Shown here in pieces: positions 47,235 to 59,000 of a DNA stretch of 64,000 nucleotides (position 1 is its first letter; each line of letters starts with the position of its first letter). Source of the DNA: Varroa destructor. Its lineage: Eukaryota > Arthropoda > Arachnida > Mesostigmata > Varroidae. The position numbers were made by a program, and so were the translations under genes. The notes under the pieces are model-generated. The model ran no database searches. It saw only the letters and a list, made by a program, of their open reading frames with translations, and was not told the DNA's origin. Where the stretch lies: contig NW_019211455.1 in the NCBI RefSeq assembly GCF_002443255.2, positions 57,416,671 to 57,480,670 of the forward strand, given 5' to 3'.

Positions 47235-47259
47235 GTATGAAATGCTTAGCATTTCATAC
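47235..47259. repeat. 25-bp perfect palindrome
   Basis: GTATGAAATGCT, T, AGCATTTCATAC: 12-bp perfect arms with a one-base centre. It lies 75 bp past the stop of the candidate two-exon gene at 47335-48073, on its 3' side. Confidence 0.85.
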
Positions 47260-47334
47260 AGATGGACAGAGTATAAATTAGAGATAAAAGGTTCACGAAA
47301 ACATGTGATCACAGTGGTGATGAGACTTCGGTTT

Positions 47335-48073
47335 TCAACTATTGGGCTGGGTTTCTTGGTGCTCGTTGTCAGTTGGGCCAGTCGTACTCAACGGTACGAG
47401 AATTGGTTCTGATGAGGCTGATACGCATCTAGTCAACCATCTGCGATCGGCATTTTGTGCGAAGAGTGACTGGAGCTGAGATCTTTGTTGGATGAAAATC
47501 ACGATTATGATACAGTCGATGAAGACCTGACAGAGTATCAAAATTACGCGAAGTTGTTGTGCAGAAATCTTGTGCATTCCTGCTCTTCTGAGGGACAGAA
47601 GAAGCAATCCAAGCAAAAAAAAAGAGCAAAAGACAGAATTTTTCCTGCACTTTAAGCGGAAGAGCTTTCAAGGTTCTCACATGAAAATCACCTTAATTCA
47701 GGTTCAGCTCTTATTATATATCTTCACGCTCCCTGTATCTGATATCGACCACGACTTACGGAATATACGCAAAACGTGTCGGTGCAAAGAGTTCAACTCC
47801 GATTGAAATTAAGGATATTGATTAATTAGAATATCGAGTATAAAAAAATAAGAGTAAGCAATATTAGTATTAATTGTTCTAAAATAGACTGCCAGCGAGC
47901 TGTAACTTGTGATATTGCTATGTTTCGTAAAGTTCAATCCTGCAGCTTCGATAGTAATAGTTGCAAAAACTTACATCGAAACTAACTTAGTCAGTTCGTC
48001 GAGATCCACTTTCGAGGCATATACCTCGAGTCGTTCTATTGCAAAGTCATCAAATTTGAATTCAATATTCACT
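47335..48073 (-). CDS. Candidate 3' end of a gene: two phase-matched exons with a hydrophobic helix
   Basis: Exon A (48073-47975) encodes VNIEFKFDDFAIERLEVYAS and KVDLDELTKLVS. It ends in phase 2 at a consensus donor (CGAT then GTAAGT). Exon B (47587-47335) follows a very strong acceptor (pyrimidine run ending TCTGTCCCTCAG) and continues in the matching phase: RAGMHKISAQQLRVILILCQ, then a hydrophobic helix (VFIDCIIIVIFIQ), a basic/polar tail and a stop. The joined piece is 116 codons plus stop. The phase match, the two good splice signals and the protein-like composition argue for a real gene. The acceptor of exon A (AACGTAG) is weak and no further upstream exon could be fixed, although a frame at 49102-49300 (-) may belong. 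Family unknown; a single-pass membrane protein is possible. Confidence 0.35.
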
Positions 48074-48079
48074 CTACGT

Positions 48080-50690
48080 TAACGCAATCAGGTTACTTGA
48101 CCTTATCTATATGTTCATCTATTTAAACAACGGCCGTGCGTGTAGGGTTCGTTTTTGGTTAAAAATCTCTAAATCAATTTATGAGTTATATCTATTTTCA
48201 AAGAATACGTCAGTTGTCTCTGAACCCAACCCTGAGCGTAACTTTCATGGAAAAAGGCTAAGGTCGGCACGTCCTATCAACTTTTATGCACGTATTAATC
48301 ATGCACATTAACTATACCTTTAAGTTGAATCTGTTGAGGCTTTGAATTTAAATTTGTCCAAAGTTATTTGCCGGATTATAAAGCACAGTAACGAAGCCCA
48401 GAAGAAATGGAATTGAGTAGCTGACTTCAGCCTTTTGCGCGGCACACTATAAAAAAAGAAATATTAATAGGTTTTAAGGATGTTATGGATCACTGCAGAA
48501 AAAAATTAATTTTATTTTGTTGATCTAAAGTATCCTTTGCTTCTCAACAGTTCTTTTAAAATATATGTGCTTTATAATGTGGAGTAAATTATACTGGGTG
48601 CCAATGTCTGTGAGTGTGTCGAAAGCAGGACTGATACGTAATTTTTTTTAAGGAATTTAAGTTAATCATCGTCAACATCTCTGCCATCCATCGGCAATAT
48701 CGTTTAATTCCGAAATATCAATTATGTCAAAAGTATGGTAGAATGATTTTGTAACGATTACGCCGTTCAGATTTTGTGATCATAGAAGGTACATTGACAC
48801 AAATGTAGAAAACATTTCATTTCTGGTTTTATCTGTACCAATCGATGTATTATCCAAGCGGCATAATTGACAACATCTTTTAAGCTTAGATGTAATTAAC
48901 TTGATTTGTTGTTGGTACGTGGTACGATGAACAGTTATCTCTCTTTGTAAATGTCCAACATAAAACAGAACTGTGCACTTGAGCGTATGGTTACTCGTTC
49001 TAGGAAAGTTAGAAAATAACTTGATATCATCTGTTCGTACTAGAAAAGGCGCAGTTCGGGGAAAGTTCTAAACAAATTGTACGACTCGGTAGCTTCTCTG
49101 GTTAGGCTGTCCGATTTGGCGACAATGAAGTATCACTACGGAGCAGAAGGTGGCGCGATATTTGAATTACCAACTTGGGATCGGTCCTAATCCGAACGTA
49201 AGACACGTTAGATTCGTTTAACAGTCGGCTTAACCTCCGTTCCAGGGCCGTATTCAGTGAGAGTTGAATAATGACACCAATATACACATATGGCTAAGTT
49301 TTGCCATATGTCATTGTCCAATATGGTAACCGAGTGCATTTGTTTTCCAGCTTTCGGTAGCAGAATTTTTGCTACCGCTCATTGAACGTGTCTGCTGTAT
49401 ACGACCATTGATTTGATGATTGAGTGCGACCAAAATACCTTTGCCTCTTTTCATATTGGAGTTTTATTGACAAAATAATCGATTTTACTCTATCGTAAGA
49501 GATATTACTGCAAGATATAACTGTAAGAGATAACTGCAAGACATTCCCAGAGTAGAACAGGTCTGTTCTATATGGAATCTGGTAATGTTCTATGGAACAT
49601 AAGGAAGTTGGAGCTGTGAGGGCTTCCAATTCTATATATACTATATATATATTATGCTACATGTATTATATATCGTTGCGCAAACTGAAAATAGAGCTCA
49701 ATTAAGGAAATTAATTAAGGAAAGAGAGAGGTTCTTGGTTGATGCAGCTGTGGAAGAGAAGTATCACTTCTACTGTTTTTTTAGATGTAAATTCTTACTT
49801 ACTGTAGTTACAGCATAATCTGTTCTTTAGATTAATCACTCAACGACAGCGGGATGTAAACTAGCTAATCTTAACTCATGTTGAGTTCAAATAACACGAC
49901 GTGGTGAAGCACCTGTTATGGGTTCTGAAGTTTTCTAAAGACAACCACATCGAAAACAAATAACAACTTACATTTGGTTATTCTGTGTTTGTAATATTTA
50001 ACATTCTCCGAAACTACGTCCTCTATGTCCTGCGAATGTAGTTTCGGTCGTATCTACACTTTGTCGTTTACAAGATATTTGACAGTAGTTTCATTTGGTA
50101 ATTTGGAAATTGGAATTATTAATGTTATAATATAAATGAAGTTATTAAAAAGGCGATTTTTGATGGCCGAAACTTCAGTTTATCGGAATGCGCTTTGTGG
50201 GTCAATCGAAAGAAGAGTTTAGAAAGAAAAAAATAAGCCGTGGATCCATGCCGAACATCTTAATAGAAACTTTCGTATTAAATACGTTTAAATTAACGAT
50301 AAGAAAAGACTCAGATAATAGTTAGTCTCTATAATGTTAAAGAATTCAAATGCCATTTAGCCCGATTTTGTTCCGATATATACATCCCAAGGATGTAAAA
50401 ACATTCTTATAGGCGCTTCGTTATAGTAGTTTCTAGCGGAACATTTTTGCTACACGAAGGGAAAAATCAAACCAACGAAAAACATAATCTGCTGCTTTTT
50501 AGGCGACTAAAAATATATACTATGTTTTCGAATTGTGACACAGTTTGTTTACTGCCTTCCCACCTTCCGGATCCCGCGAGTCTAGTTAAGATCGCGCCTG
50601 CATCTGGTCCTTTCCATTCGATCTGGAGAGTTTCAGCCAAAAAGAATCTTTGTAGCTATCGAGAAATTTGCTAAAACAATATATACGGGC
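48080..50690. other. Spacer or introns of the candidate upstream gene
   Basis: Short minus-strand frames (49102-49287, 49372-49629) look protein-like but their phases do not join cleanly with each other or with exon A at 48073. Nothing firmer is seen. Confidence 0.35.
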
Positions 50691-50699
50691 TTGTTAGGG

Positions 50700-50752
50700 T
50701 GCACGGCGAAACCCAGACGCTTCTAAGATACGTTTCGCACCGTGGCTAACGA
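50700..50752 (-). repeat. tRNA-derived SINE fragment, copy 3
   Basis: Minus strand: TAGCCACGGTG (50748-50738, A-box-like), ACGTAT, then TGGGTTTCGCCG (B-box-like, 50715-50704). It aligns over this part with the copy at 53460. Confidence 0.45.
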
Positions 50753-51524
50753 TACCTGTGGGCCCGGAAGCGGCGTGACCCATAAACACCTGCTGCTCAT
50801 TTGATCAACTGCAATTCCGAGAAACAACAAATATTGTTTATTGCTTTCGGACGGAACCCCTATGCGCTGGCTAAAAGCTGGCACTTTCACCTAGCAGTGA
50901 CTTCTGCTGTTTGGAACTGGAGTCGATCGGAAACATCATCGCAGATGGAGATATCTTCACGTATCGACGAGTGTCTATGCCTAGAAACGACATATTGAAA
51001 TGTTTCTGTGCAGAAAGTTTTTTCTAATAGACTGGAAAAGCGTTCTTGAGAGATTAAGGTAATGTTCCTACACTCCGCCTTGATAAACACTACGATCTGC
51101 GTGCCCGTGCGATAAATATTTAAGTATCAAAAAAATGATTTATTTATCCACCGAAGTCTTTCGCATGTAATTTCTTCTAGATCGTGCCATCGTCAGCCCG
51201 CTGAACTCTGAACTGAACTGGAACATTAACGGGCAAAATAGATCGAACTTTATAGTCATCGGGTCAGACCATGAGAGTGTGTGCAGCACGTAGTTTCATC
51301 CCAAAGCAATGGATCTAGTGAAAACGACTGAACTACCCGAAGCGATTATCGCCAAATCTAAAAAAACAAGCAGATTTGGCTGACAACCTAATCGTTTTAG
51401 GTTGGCCGCTTCGCGTTCATCTTCGCCAAAGTAACGAGCCCAGCTTCAATACCACTTATAGATATCGATCCTTTGTAACTAATCAACCGTGGCTAAAGTA
51501 GAGAAGCAATTAAAGTAAATATTG

Positions 51525-51600
51525 AGACTGGCGCGGTGGAAGGACGAGTAGAGCGGACTCGACTCTGGATCGAGAGTCCTGAAGTTCAGTTGTCAACTGT
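51525..51600 (+). repeat. tRNA-like element, possibly another SINE family
   Basis: TGGCGCGGTGG (51529-51539) is a good Pol III A box. A stem GGACT/AGTCC and a worn B box (AAGTTCAGTTG, 51582-51592) follow. It differs from the copies at 50.7, 52.1 and 53.5 kb. Confidence 0.4.
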
Positions 51601-52139
51601 CGACAGGCTGTCAAATGGTTGTTTAAAAAAAAATCATTATAAACCTCCAGGCAACTTTCGGGATCGTGAACGTGACTCGTAATAGTTTGTTAGAAGACGT
51701 CATAAGCAATCGTTACACACATTACAGAAAGATAGTAATCTCACAGCGAAACAACTTATTTCTATATGAAACCCATTGACAAGTTAACTTATTATCCAGA
51801 CCGAGTCCTGGTACAAGCTCACGCTAGGTGTTTCTCGCAGCTGTCACTTAACAATAAAGTTACGTCTAATTATTCTACAACGGCTCGTAGGATGATCGAA
51901 ACTAAAAAACTTGAAGCGAGCAATTTTCTTAGGACCAGCTAGCATTTTCTAAATACAATAGGTTTTTTTCTTGCGCGTCTCATGTTGGCTTTGAACAATG
52001 ATTATTCCTAGACAGACTAATTAACACTTTTCGTACACGAAAGCAGATATAATGTGATTTTTAGAAAATAATCTTTACTTTATTCAACATACCATTCTAT
52101 GTTTTGACCCTTTAGGTCCGCGACCGCTGTTAGACGTTT

Positions 52140-52235
52140 TGTCAGACGGCTGGCACAAAACGAAACGCTTCTATGCCCGGATTCAAACCTAGGCCACAAC
52201 AAGCCCCTAAAATACGTTCGCCTGACTCCAATGAA
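52140..52235 (-). repeat. tRNA-derived SINE fragment, copy 2
   Basis: Minus strand: an A-box-like TTGGAGTCAGG (52231-52221), AACGTATTTT, CTTGTTGTGGCCTAGG, the B box GGTTTGAATCC (52189-52179), and a body ending in GCCAGCCGT (52154-52146). The same blocks in the same order occur in the copy at 53460 (+). Confidence 0.6.
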
Positions 52236-53459
52236 ACTGAAGTCTGGCATATATTTAGGCGTAATCTGATGAAAAGCCAAAGACCGCATAGGCTAGGTCG
52301 GTACCACCGCAAGGTCTTAAACTCTCGATTAAATAACTACTAAGTCTATTTACATGCCCAATCCGTACTCTGCAGTGAACTTTTACCTATCCCACTGTTT
52401 ATGAGAGCATTTAATATTGAATTCAAAATCTGAACGGGCAAACACTGTCCCACATTGCAGGAAGATCAGGATCACGTGAACGCTTATTCAGACGCGTTAG
52501 GCATATTGGAGTATCGAAAGTAACGGCAATCGGAAGCACTCTTTGCATATTTCTAAGAAAAAGTAGATTGGAACAGTTATCTAGTAGTTTGATTTCTCTG
52601 ATTCACTCATGAAGGAATCGCTAATGGCGTTACGAACGCAAGTATTGCATTCATACTGACCTAGAGAATGACAATGCTTAGCATCTACAAGGTTACATCG
52701 CCAGCCACACTAATCACAAGATGTTCAGCTGCAACATCTTTGTCGTTGCTCTGTTGGCGCGCTTATTTGAACTGTTCAAAAAGCCTATTTCAAACACAGC
52801 CAATAACACATCGTGCACACCAGGTGTGGAAAAATAACCAAATATTTGTCAGCTGACTGGATTATCAGTTAAGATATGCTGACGCCATGCTGCCCGATGG
52901 GCTTTTTTTGGCAATAGATATATAAAAGAATATGCATTTTCAACAATACGCGCTTTCTCTCGCCCATGTAATTAGCGAGGAGGTGAACTGTGTGATGTTT
53001 TATGGAAACGCGTTGATGATATATATACATATATATATATACGACAATTTAGTTTTAAAACCCTTGAATCAAGTCCTAACGCGTTGAACGTATTAAGATT
53101 TCAGAAATATAATATAATCATATATTCTTTGTTTATACTTTAACCCTAATCATGCTCTTGTGAACGATAATAAAATACTATAAGGCTAAAAAGCATACTT
53201 TGAACACGAAATCCCACTTATGCATGCAGTTTGACAATGGGAAATAATATCTGCTGGTTGATATCTGTTTTTTCGTACAGACCAGTCTCCTTGCAAGTGG
53301 GGTGCACTACGGGCTTCTCAAAGCTCATGTAAGTACGCGTTTCCCCGCAAGCAAACATTACGCCCTCAATACCCTGAGCTTGATTACACTAAACTGGACC
53401 ATAAGGCATTTTGTATCAAACGGCGACTCTATTCTGCTAGCTATAGTTAATTGTTCCAG

Positions 53460-53600
53460 CGATAGCCTACTGGATAACGTATTTGCGTCTTGTGGTCTAG
53501 GTTCGAGCCCGAACATGGACAGACTTTTTCCTGGTGGGAGCCAGCCGTGTTATCGAATACGTAATGGCGATACCGGCCATGGACCTCGAAACGTAGAGAT
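53460..53600 (+). repeat. tRNA-derived SINE fragment, copy 1
   Basis: A box TAGCCTACTGG (53463-53473), AACGTATTT, CTTGTGGTCTAGG, B box GGTTCGAGCCC (53500-53510), then a tRNA-unrelated body containing GCCAGCCGT (53540-53548). This is the best-preserved copy. The region beyond 53560 has no shared sequence that I can follow. Confidence 0.6.
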
Positions 53601-54638
53601 ATGTAGGTGCGTTTATTTTTGGAAAATCCATATTTTTTTGCAAGAAAGTTAGCCACCTTTTTGGCGGTATGAAAAATGAGTGATGAGCAAAAATCATTGC
53701 ATTGACCATATGTGATGTGGTATTATCAGTTTTTCTCTCTACGAGTATAGAATTATTCGGCATGATGATTGGCCCCATAGGCGCCCTGATGGTATAAAAA
53801 GAATATGTTGTTTTCAGGTTGAAACTACACGTTACAATGTAAGTTTCTGAGTAGATCTATTTAGAAGCTAACTCAAAGATTACAAATGTGATCTTTGACC
53901 CATTACTACTACCGATCTCTAATCAAATTATTTGGAAAAAAAACATATATGTACATATGCATAGATTTATATTTGTAATTTGCTAGCAATGCATTGTTTA
54001 TACTGTAATTGATTTAATTTGCCAGTATAGAATAAAGCTATAGATAATTATATGCTGTAGCGAAAAACTTCAACTTCGACAAACCCTGGAAAGTTTCTCA
54101 TACGTACCGTGTGTAACTGGTCTTGAAGAAGAACCCGTTATATTTCTACGGGGACAATATTTGAACTACCAAATATTTACTTATGGTCGGATTTTACTTT
54201 ACTTTTAGAGAAGGGATAATTACTGTATGAGAATGATACAAAGAGACCTTCATCCGGTGTAAGACCTTACCGTTTTTCCCATTGGAAATACCCTTTGGAT
54301 TCTAGTCCTAAAGTGTCTTGTTCCTCCTCTGATGTAGGCTTGTATAGCAATTACAGCCTACAGTAACTCCTCAATGCTTGCTGAGCCAAATTCACAATTG
54401 TGCCTGTAAACACTCAGCCTTTCAGTGACAATCGTAAGTCAGCTCTATCGATCTAATTGTTGATAACAATCGACACCTATCAAGGCCCTAAAGAAATTCA
54501 GCGGAAGGGTTATTAAGAGAAGTACTTCTATTATGATGGTTTTCCAAAGTCCCATTTTTTTAGCCATTCTTTCTAGAACAAGAATACACACATTTTTCAA
54601 TAGGTTAGATTTCGTTGTTGTACTTTATTCATATTTAC

Positions 54639-54677
<39 letters not shown>
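54639..54677 (+). repeat. (TAA)n microsatellite
   Basis: About 13 perfect trinucleotide units. Confidence 0.95.
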
Positions 54678-54749
54678 TAATATCATTATAATTATTACAA
54701 ATAATATATTGTTATCTCCCGCTTTGTTTTCTTTCTGTCTCTCTTTCAC

Positions 54750-54781
54750 TCTCTCTCTCTCTCTCGCTCTCTCTCGCTCTC
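54750..54781 (+). repeat. (CT)n microsatellite
   Basis: CT run with CG interruptions. Confidence 0.9.
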
Positions 54782-55384
54782 GGCCTAATTCTTGTTTTCC
54801 TAAGAATCCCAACCATCCGCTACTCTACAGTCACTCGCAGTTACACATGATGACGCGAATGTGGCTTGTATTTATTTAATGGAACTTGAGAACTATTTAA
54901 TTTTTATTTTCGAAAAATTGTCTTTCTTGGCAGTTGACGAACCAACAAACGCTGAGGTGTTATATATACAGAGAAGTCTTCCGCAACGCCTGTCTCGATG
55001 AGGAGATGAAAAATGTCGGACACCGTTGCTAGGGCCATGGTCCTATTTTAGAACGCACGACCCCAAAAATGAAGAGCTGACATAAATTATAAAAGATAGT
55101 TTAGAAAAAGAACAATATCAACTACCATCACGTTGACTCATTCATTCGTACGACAAACTTCACTTCTATCTTCTCTCCCGCCCCCTGTAGATTTTGCTGT
55201 TCGGTTGATCTTTAAGCGCTTAAAAGCTTTCCCGTATTCACAACGAATTCGCTTACGTGTTGCGTACGTAATTGCTGATTCAGTTTCCTTCTGTTCACAG
55301 TATTACACTCATTTTCATAACCCATATGTGTTAATATTGCGTGTCACTATTGTTGGCACCATCAAGCTCATACTGGCACCGTGT

Positions 55385-55390
55385 TTTATT
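55385..55390 (-). promoter_or_regulatory. Polyadenylation signal of the Pro/Gln-rich gene
   Basis: AATAAA on the minus strand, 286 bases past the stop codon at 55676. Cleavage would be expected some 10-30 bases further left. Confidence 0.5.
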
Positions 55391-55675
55391 ATTACCTGAT
55401 TAATTTCGTATAAGTTTCCTCTTTTCATTCCGTATTTTTCATACGTAAAAACGTACGTAATAATTTTCATATGTAATAATAATACGGGCTATGCCTAGCT
55501 GCTTCCCCGTCGTGTACACACATATTCAAAAACACATGTTGTTCTTCGGTTTCCGATGATTTATGTCCATATTTCAATTAAAATCGGTTTTCATCAGTGG
55601 CTGTACTTGTATTCGCCTGCTGTAGGTAAACCAGTGTTTAAGCGTCTGGGTAAATATAGGATGGGATGCGCTGCT

Positions 55676-56068
55676 TTAGCTGGACAACGCCTTCCTTGAG
55701 AAGATCGATCCAACTCGGCTGCCGACACTGCGAATGCTGTGTCCCCAACCACCGATCCATGAACTCTGAGCAGAGGAAGAGGCTGCCTGTAGGGGGTCCT
55801 GTGGACTTGTTATAATGGTTTGCCCCGTAGGGTTAGCATAATGCAGGAACGGGTTCGATGGCGACGCGAACAGAGAGCTTTGATGATTGGACGGCACAAA
55901 TGCTTGCGTATAGGGAACGGGTAGTCGGTGGTGTGAACGGCCCGGTTTCCCAGAAGTGTAATAGTCAGTAGGAATGTACTTTTTCGGTGAACCATTGGAC
56001 TCGTGTGCCGCCTGATCAATCAGACCGCCGATTGGAGGCAATTGAAATCCTCCATTTTTGACGTTCTG
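55676..56068 (-). CDS. Pro/Gln-rich gene, last exon
   Basis: Acceptor CATTTCTTGTCAG, phase 0; 130 codons, QNVKNGGFQLPPIGGLIDQA and on, Ser/Pro/His-rich, ending SRVGSIFSRKALSS. An amphipathic Trp/Gly segment (SSWIGGWGHSIRSVGSRVGS) precedes the stop. Confidence 0.8.
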   Translation of the reverse strand, partial: QNVKNGGFQLPPIGGLIDQAAHESNGSPKKYIPTDYYTSGKPGRSHHRLPVPYTQAFVPSNHQSSLFASPSNPFLHYANPTGQTIITSPQDPLQAASSSAQSSWIGGWGHSIRSVGSRVGSIFSRKALSS

Positions 56069-59000
56069 CTGACAAGAAATGCGTATTGAGGTCCTTATGA
56101 AGCATTGGTTGACAAATTTTTTAGGCATTAAATGGTTTATCATCTAGGAAGTACGTAGGTGAACTCGATAAGTTAAAATGTTTAACTATCGCGCACCGTT
56201 TTACAGTAGGAGTTAAGCTATAAGTTTTAGATGCCTCAAATATCCGTTTGAATCAGAACAAGTGGAAATATCGAAGTTTAACTTTATGTACGTGTACTTA
56301 CGCTTTCATGGAGTGGCACGAGTACTTCAGATACTTTGCCGTCAGGCCCTTTGATACGGACGTTTACTGCAGGTCGTGGAGGAAGCTGACTAATCGGGAT
56401 GTGGACATTTAACGGTTCGTTAAGATTTACCTGCGTAGGCGGCAGCTCGCTGTACGTTGTCTTAAGCCCACCTGAAATCGCCACTGTATCGGTCAGAATG
56501 AACGCCATCTACCGGGGCCAGTTAGTATGAATTAGATTGGCTAATGTCGATTCGCTTAGACACCGTGTTTAATTCCAGTACAGGGTCGACTAATAATCGG
56601 CTGCAATTAAGATCTCAAATAGTGACTGTCTTTAATTTAAGATCTCCTTCGAACTAGCTTAAACAAAGGAGAACCAGTTTTTATCTGAACACGATATTAG
56701 TCTATGTGACGTTCAGGCTAGGTAATTTTCCTCACGATACTTTCGGCCATCGAAAGATGATCTTGGATATTAAAAAAATTCCGTGTCTTGAAAGCCTTAA
56801 ACCTCACGTGTCTGAATAAATAATCTCATCGTCGTACAGCTCACTATGTATAATGACTTTACTACAACCCGGGTTTCGGGCTACACCTGGGCAACAATTG
56901 AGCGAATGTCTTCATGTGGCTGAGCAAAGTCAAAATATGGACCTGAACACGTATGACGCGACTATAATGCATTGGTTATACTTTAATCTACAAGCCTAGT
57001 TCATGTAAATAACTTACCGTCATGTGACAAAACTACACCGGAGAGAGAAACCTGAGTTTTCTCATCAACTTGAATTTTCGAGGGAGCCGGAAACCCGTGT
57101 GGGATGCCCTTGGTGAATGGAGTTTTGGACACATCAACCGCCACTGGACTCCCGTAGACTTCTGGTGAAGCGTGGTAAGCAGCGGTGTTTGGTCGAACGT
57201 AAGGCCGATTCGACGCTTCGTCTAATACTACCACACCCTTACCATTCGAGAGGTGTCCGACTACAGGCGCGGGACTCTGTCCAAGGCTATCAGTAGGTTT
57301 CTGTACACCTGGCGCGACGCTCTTCACGCCCAGGGCCTTCAGCATCTCCGCAGGCAACTCAATTTGCTCACTGGGATTGACATTCTGTGGCATCTGCACA
57401 AGAAGTGCCTGGGGTTGTTGGTGGCTCTGCTGCTGCTGTTGCTGTTGCCGCTGCTGGCTGACCTGCTGGGAAAACGTTTGAATAAGCTGCTGGCCAATTT
57501 GTTGCTGCGGCTGTGCATGGTGGTTAGCGTGAGGATGTGTTGGCTGCTGCGGGAACTGCTCAGGAACTTTAGCCTGCTGATGGGAATGCTGCACATTTAC
57601 GCTATGATGGTGCTGCTGTTGTTGTTGATAGTGCTGTGGGGGTGACAAGTGGTGATATTGAACCTGTTGGAGCTGCTGGGGCGGTTGCTGGCCGTGTTGG
57701 TAACCGAAAAGGAACGACGGAAGGTGGTTCATTGGTGACGGGGTGTAGCTCGGTGCATGATGATACGGCCGTTGGGTTTCCACCGGTTGGTAATGCGTTG
57801 TCTGTTGGAATGTCGTTTGGGGGATGTCTCGGGTTGTTTGCAGGGCAGGAGGGGGCGTGTAGGAGGTCTGTGGAGAGGTCACGGTTGTCTGCAAAGTGGG
57901 CTGCGCAGCTTCTACATGCCGGTGGGGCTCATCGTACTTCGGTGGCGGAATAGGCACGGCTGGTGGAATGGGATACTCATCATTACCTTGAGCAGGTGTG
58001 GATCGAGGGGTTTCGAATTGCTGAGAATGATGCTTTTTTGAAAGCTTCGATTGCTTCTGGCTCTTTGTTGTCTTGGGGAACTTCTGTGGTTTTACTGGCA
58101 TCTCCTTAAAAGGTAGTTCTGCAGCCCCCGACTGATAAGGGTCGATGGCAGCATGTTGTCGATGATAATGCTGGTATTGGTTTTGTTGATGCTGTTGCTG
58201 AACGCCGGGAGTCGGTGCAGTTAGCGGTAGAGGCACAGGAACCGGTTCAGGCGGTTTTATTTCGTCCTTCTTACCGAAGGAAAAGTACGAGAGGAAGGAT
58301 GACTTCGCAGTCGTTGCCGTGTGCTTAGGAATTGTAGGTGGGGGCAGCGTAGGCGGTAATAGAAGCGGATCAACCGGATGTTGAACGATAGGTCGAGTAA
58401 TTGGCGCGTGCTTCACGGAGTTGTCAGGTGCACGATGCTGTTTCTTAGCTTTGTGGGGCTTAATTTTCTTGATTGGTACCGGCGGTAAAGGTACAGGCTC
58501 CTGATGAGATGATGGAACTGCCGGCAGTGAGAGAATAGGAAGATGTACTTGGGGCTGGTTAGAGTGAACTAACGAATGAGTGGGAGGAGAGGGGGGCTCA
58601 GCTGTAGCTACTGGTACTACTTTTGGAGGATTTTGAGCGGGAGTTACCACGGGGCGGGGAATCGGTAGAGCGTTATGCAGCTGCGGCTGGAATTGCACGG
58701 GCCGAGGTCGTACTTGCGGCTGGTGGGTCGGGACAGCTTCAGATTGGGGCTGATCAGTGGGATGTTGTATGTTAGGAGGCAGAACTGGCGCCACAGGTTT
58801 TAGTGAAGGTGGGGATGGGAGAGGGTACTGAAGTGCGGGCATTATAGGATGGGCTTCCGATTGCTGTTGCGTATCCTGTTGAGAAGCAAGTGCCGGTACG
58901 GGCGCTGGGACAGAGAAAGGTTTGATGGCTTCATGACGTGGCGGCGGAGTTTGATATTGCGAGGGTAACTGGGCTGGACTAGGGGATGCTTGCTGGGGTA

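Larger units (their letters stand above)
53620..55384. other. Spacer downstream of the Pro/Gln-rich gene
   Basis: Contains two microsatellites. The ORF at 54597-54812 (-) is a translation of them, and 55133-55399 (+) has no support. Confidence 0.5.

Noticed and set aside
54597..54812. RERERE / poly-Ile ORF on the minus strand
   Set aside because: Translation of adjacent (TAA)n and (CT)n microsatellites.
57253..58041. Plus-strand ORFs rich in Leu/Val/Gly
   Set aside because: They are antisense to the Pro/Gln/His low-complexity exon, whose CAG/CCA codons read as CTG/TGG on the other strand.
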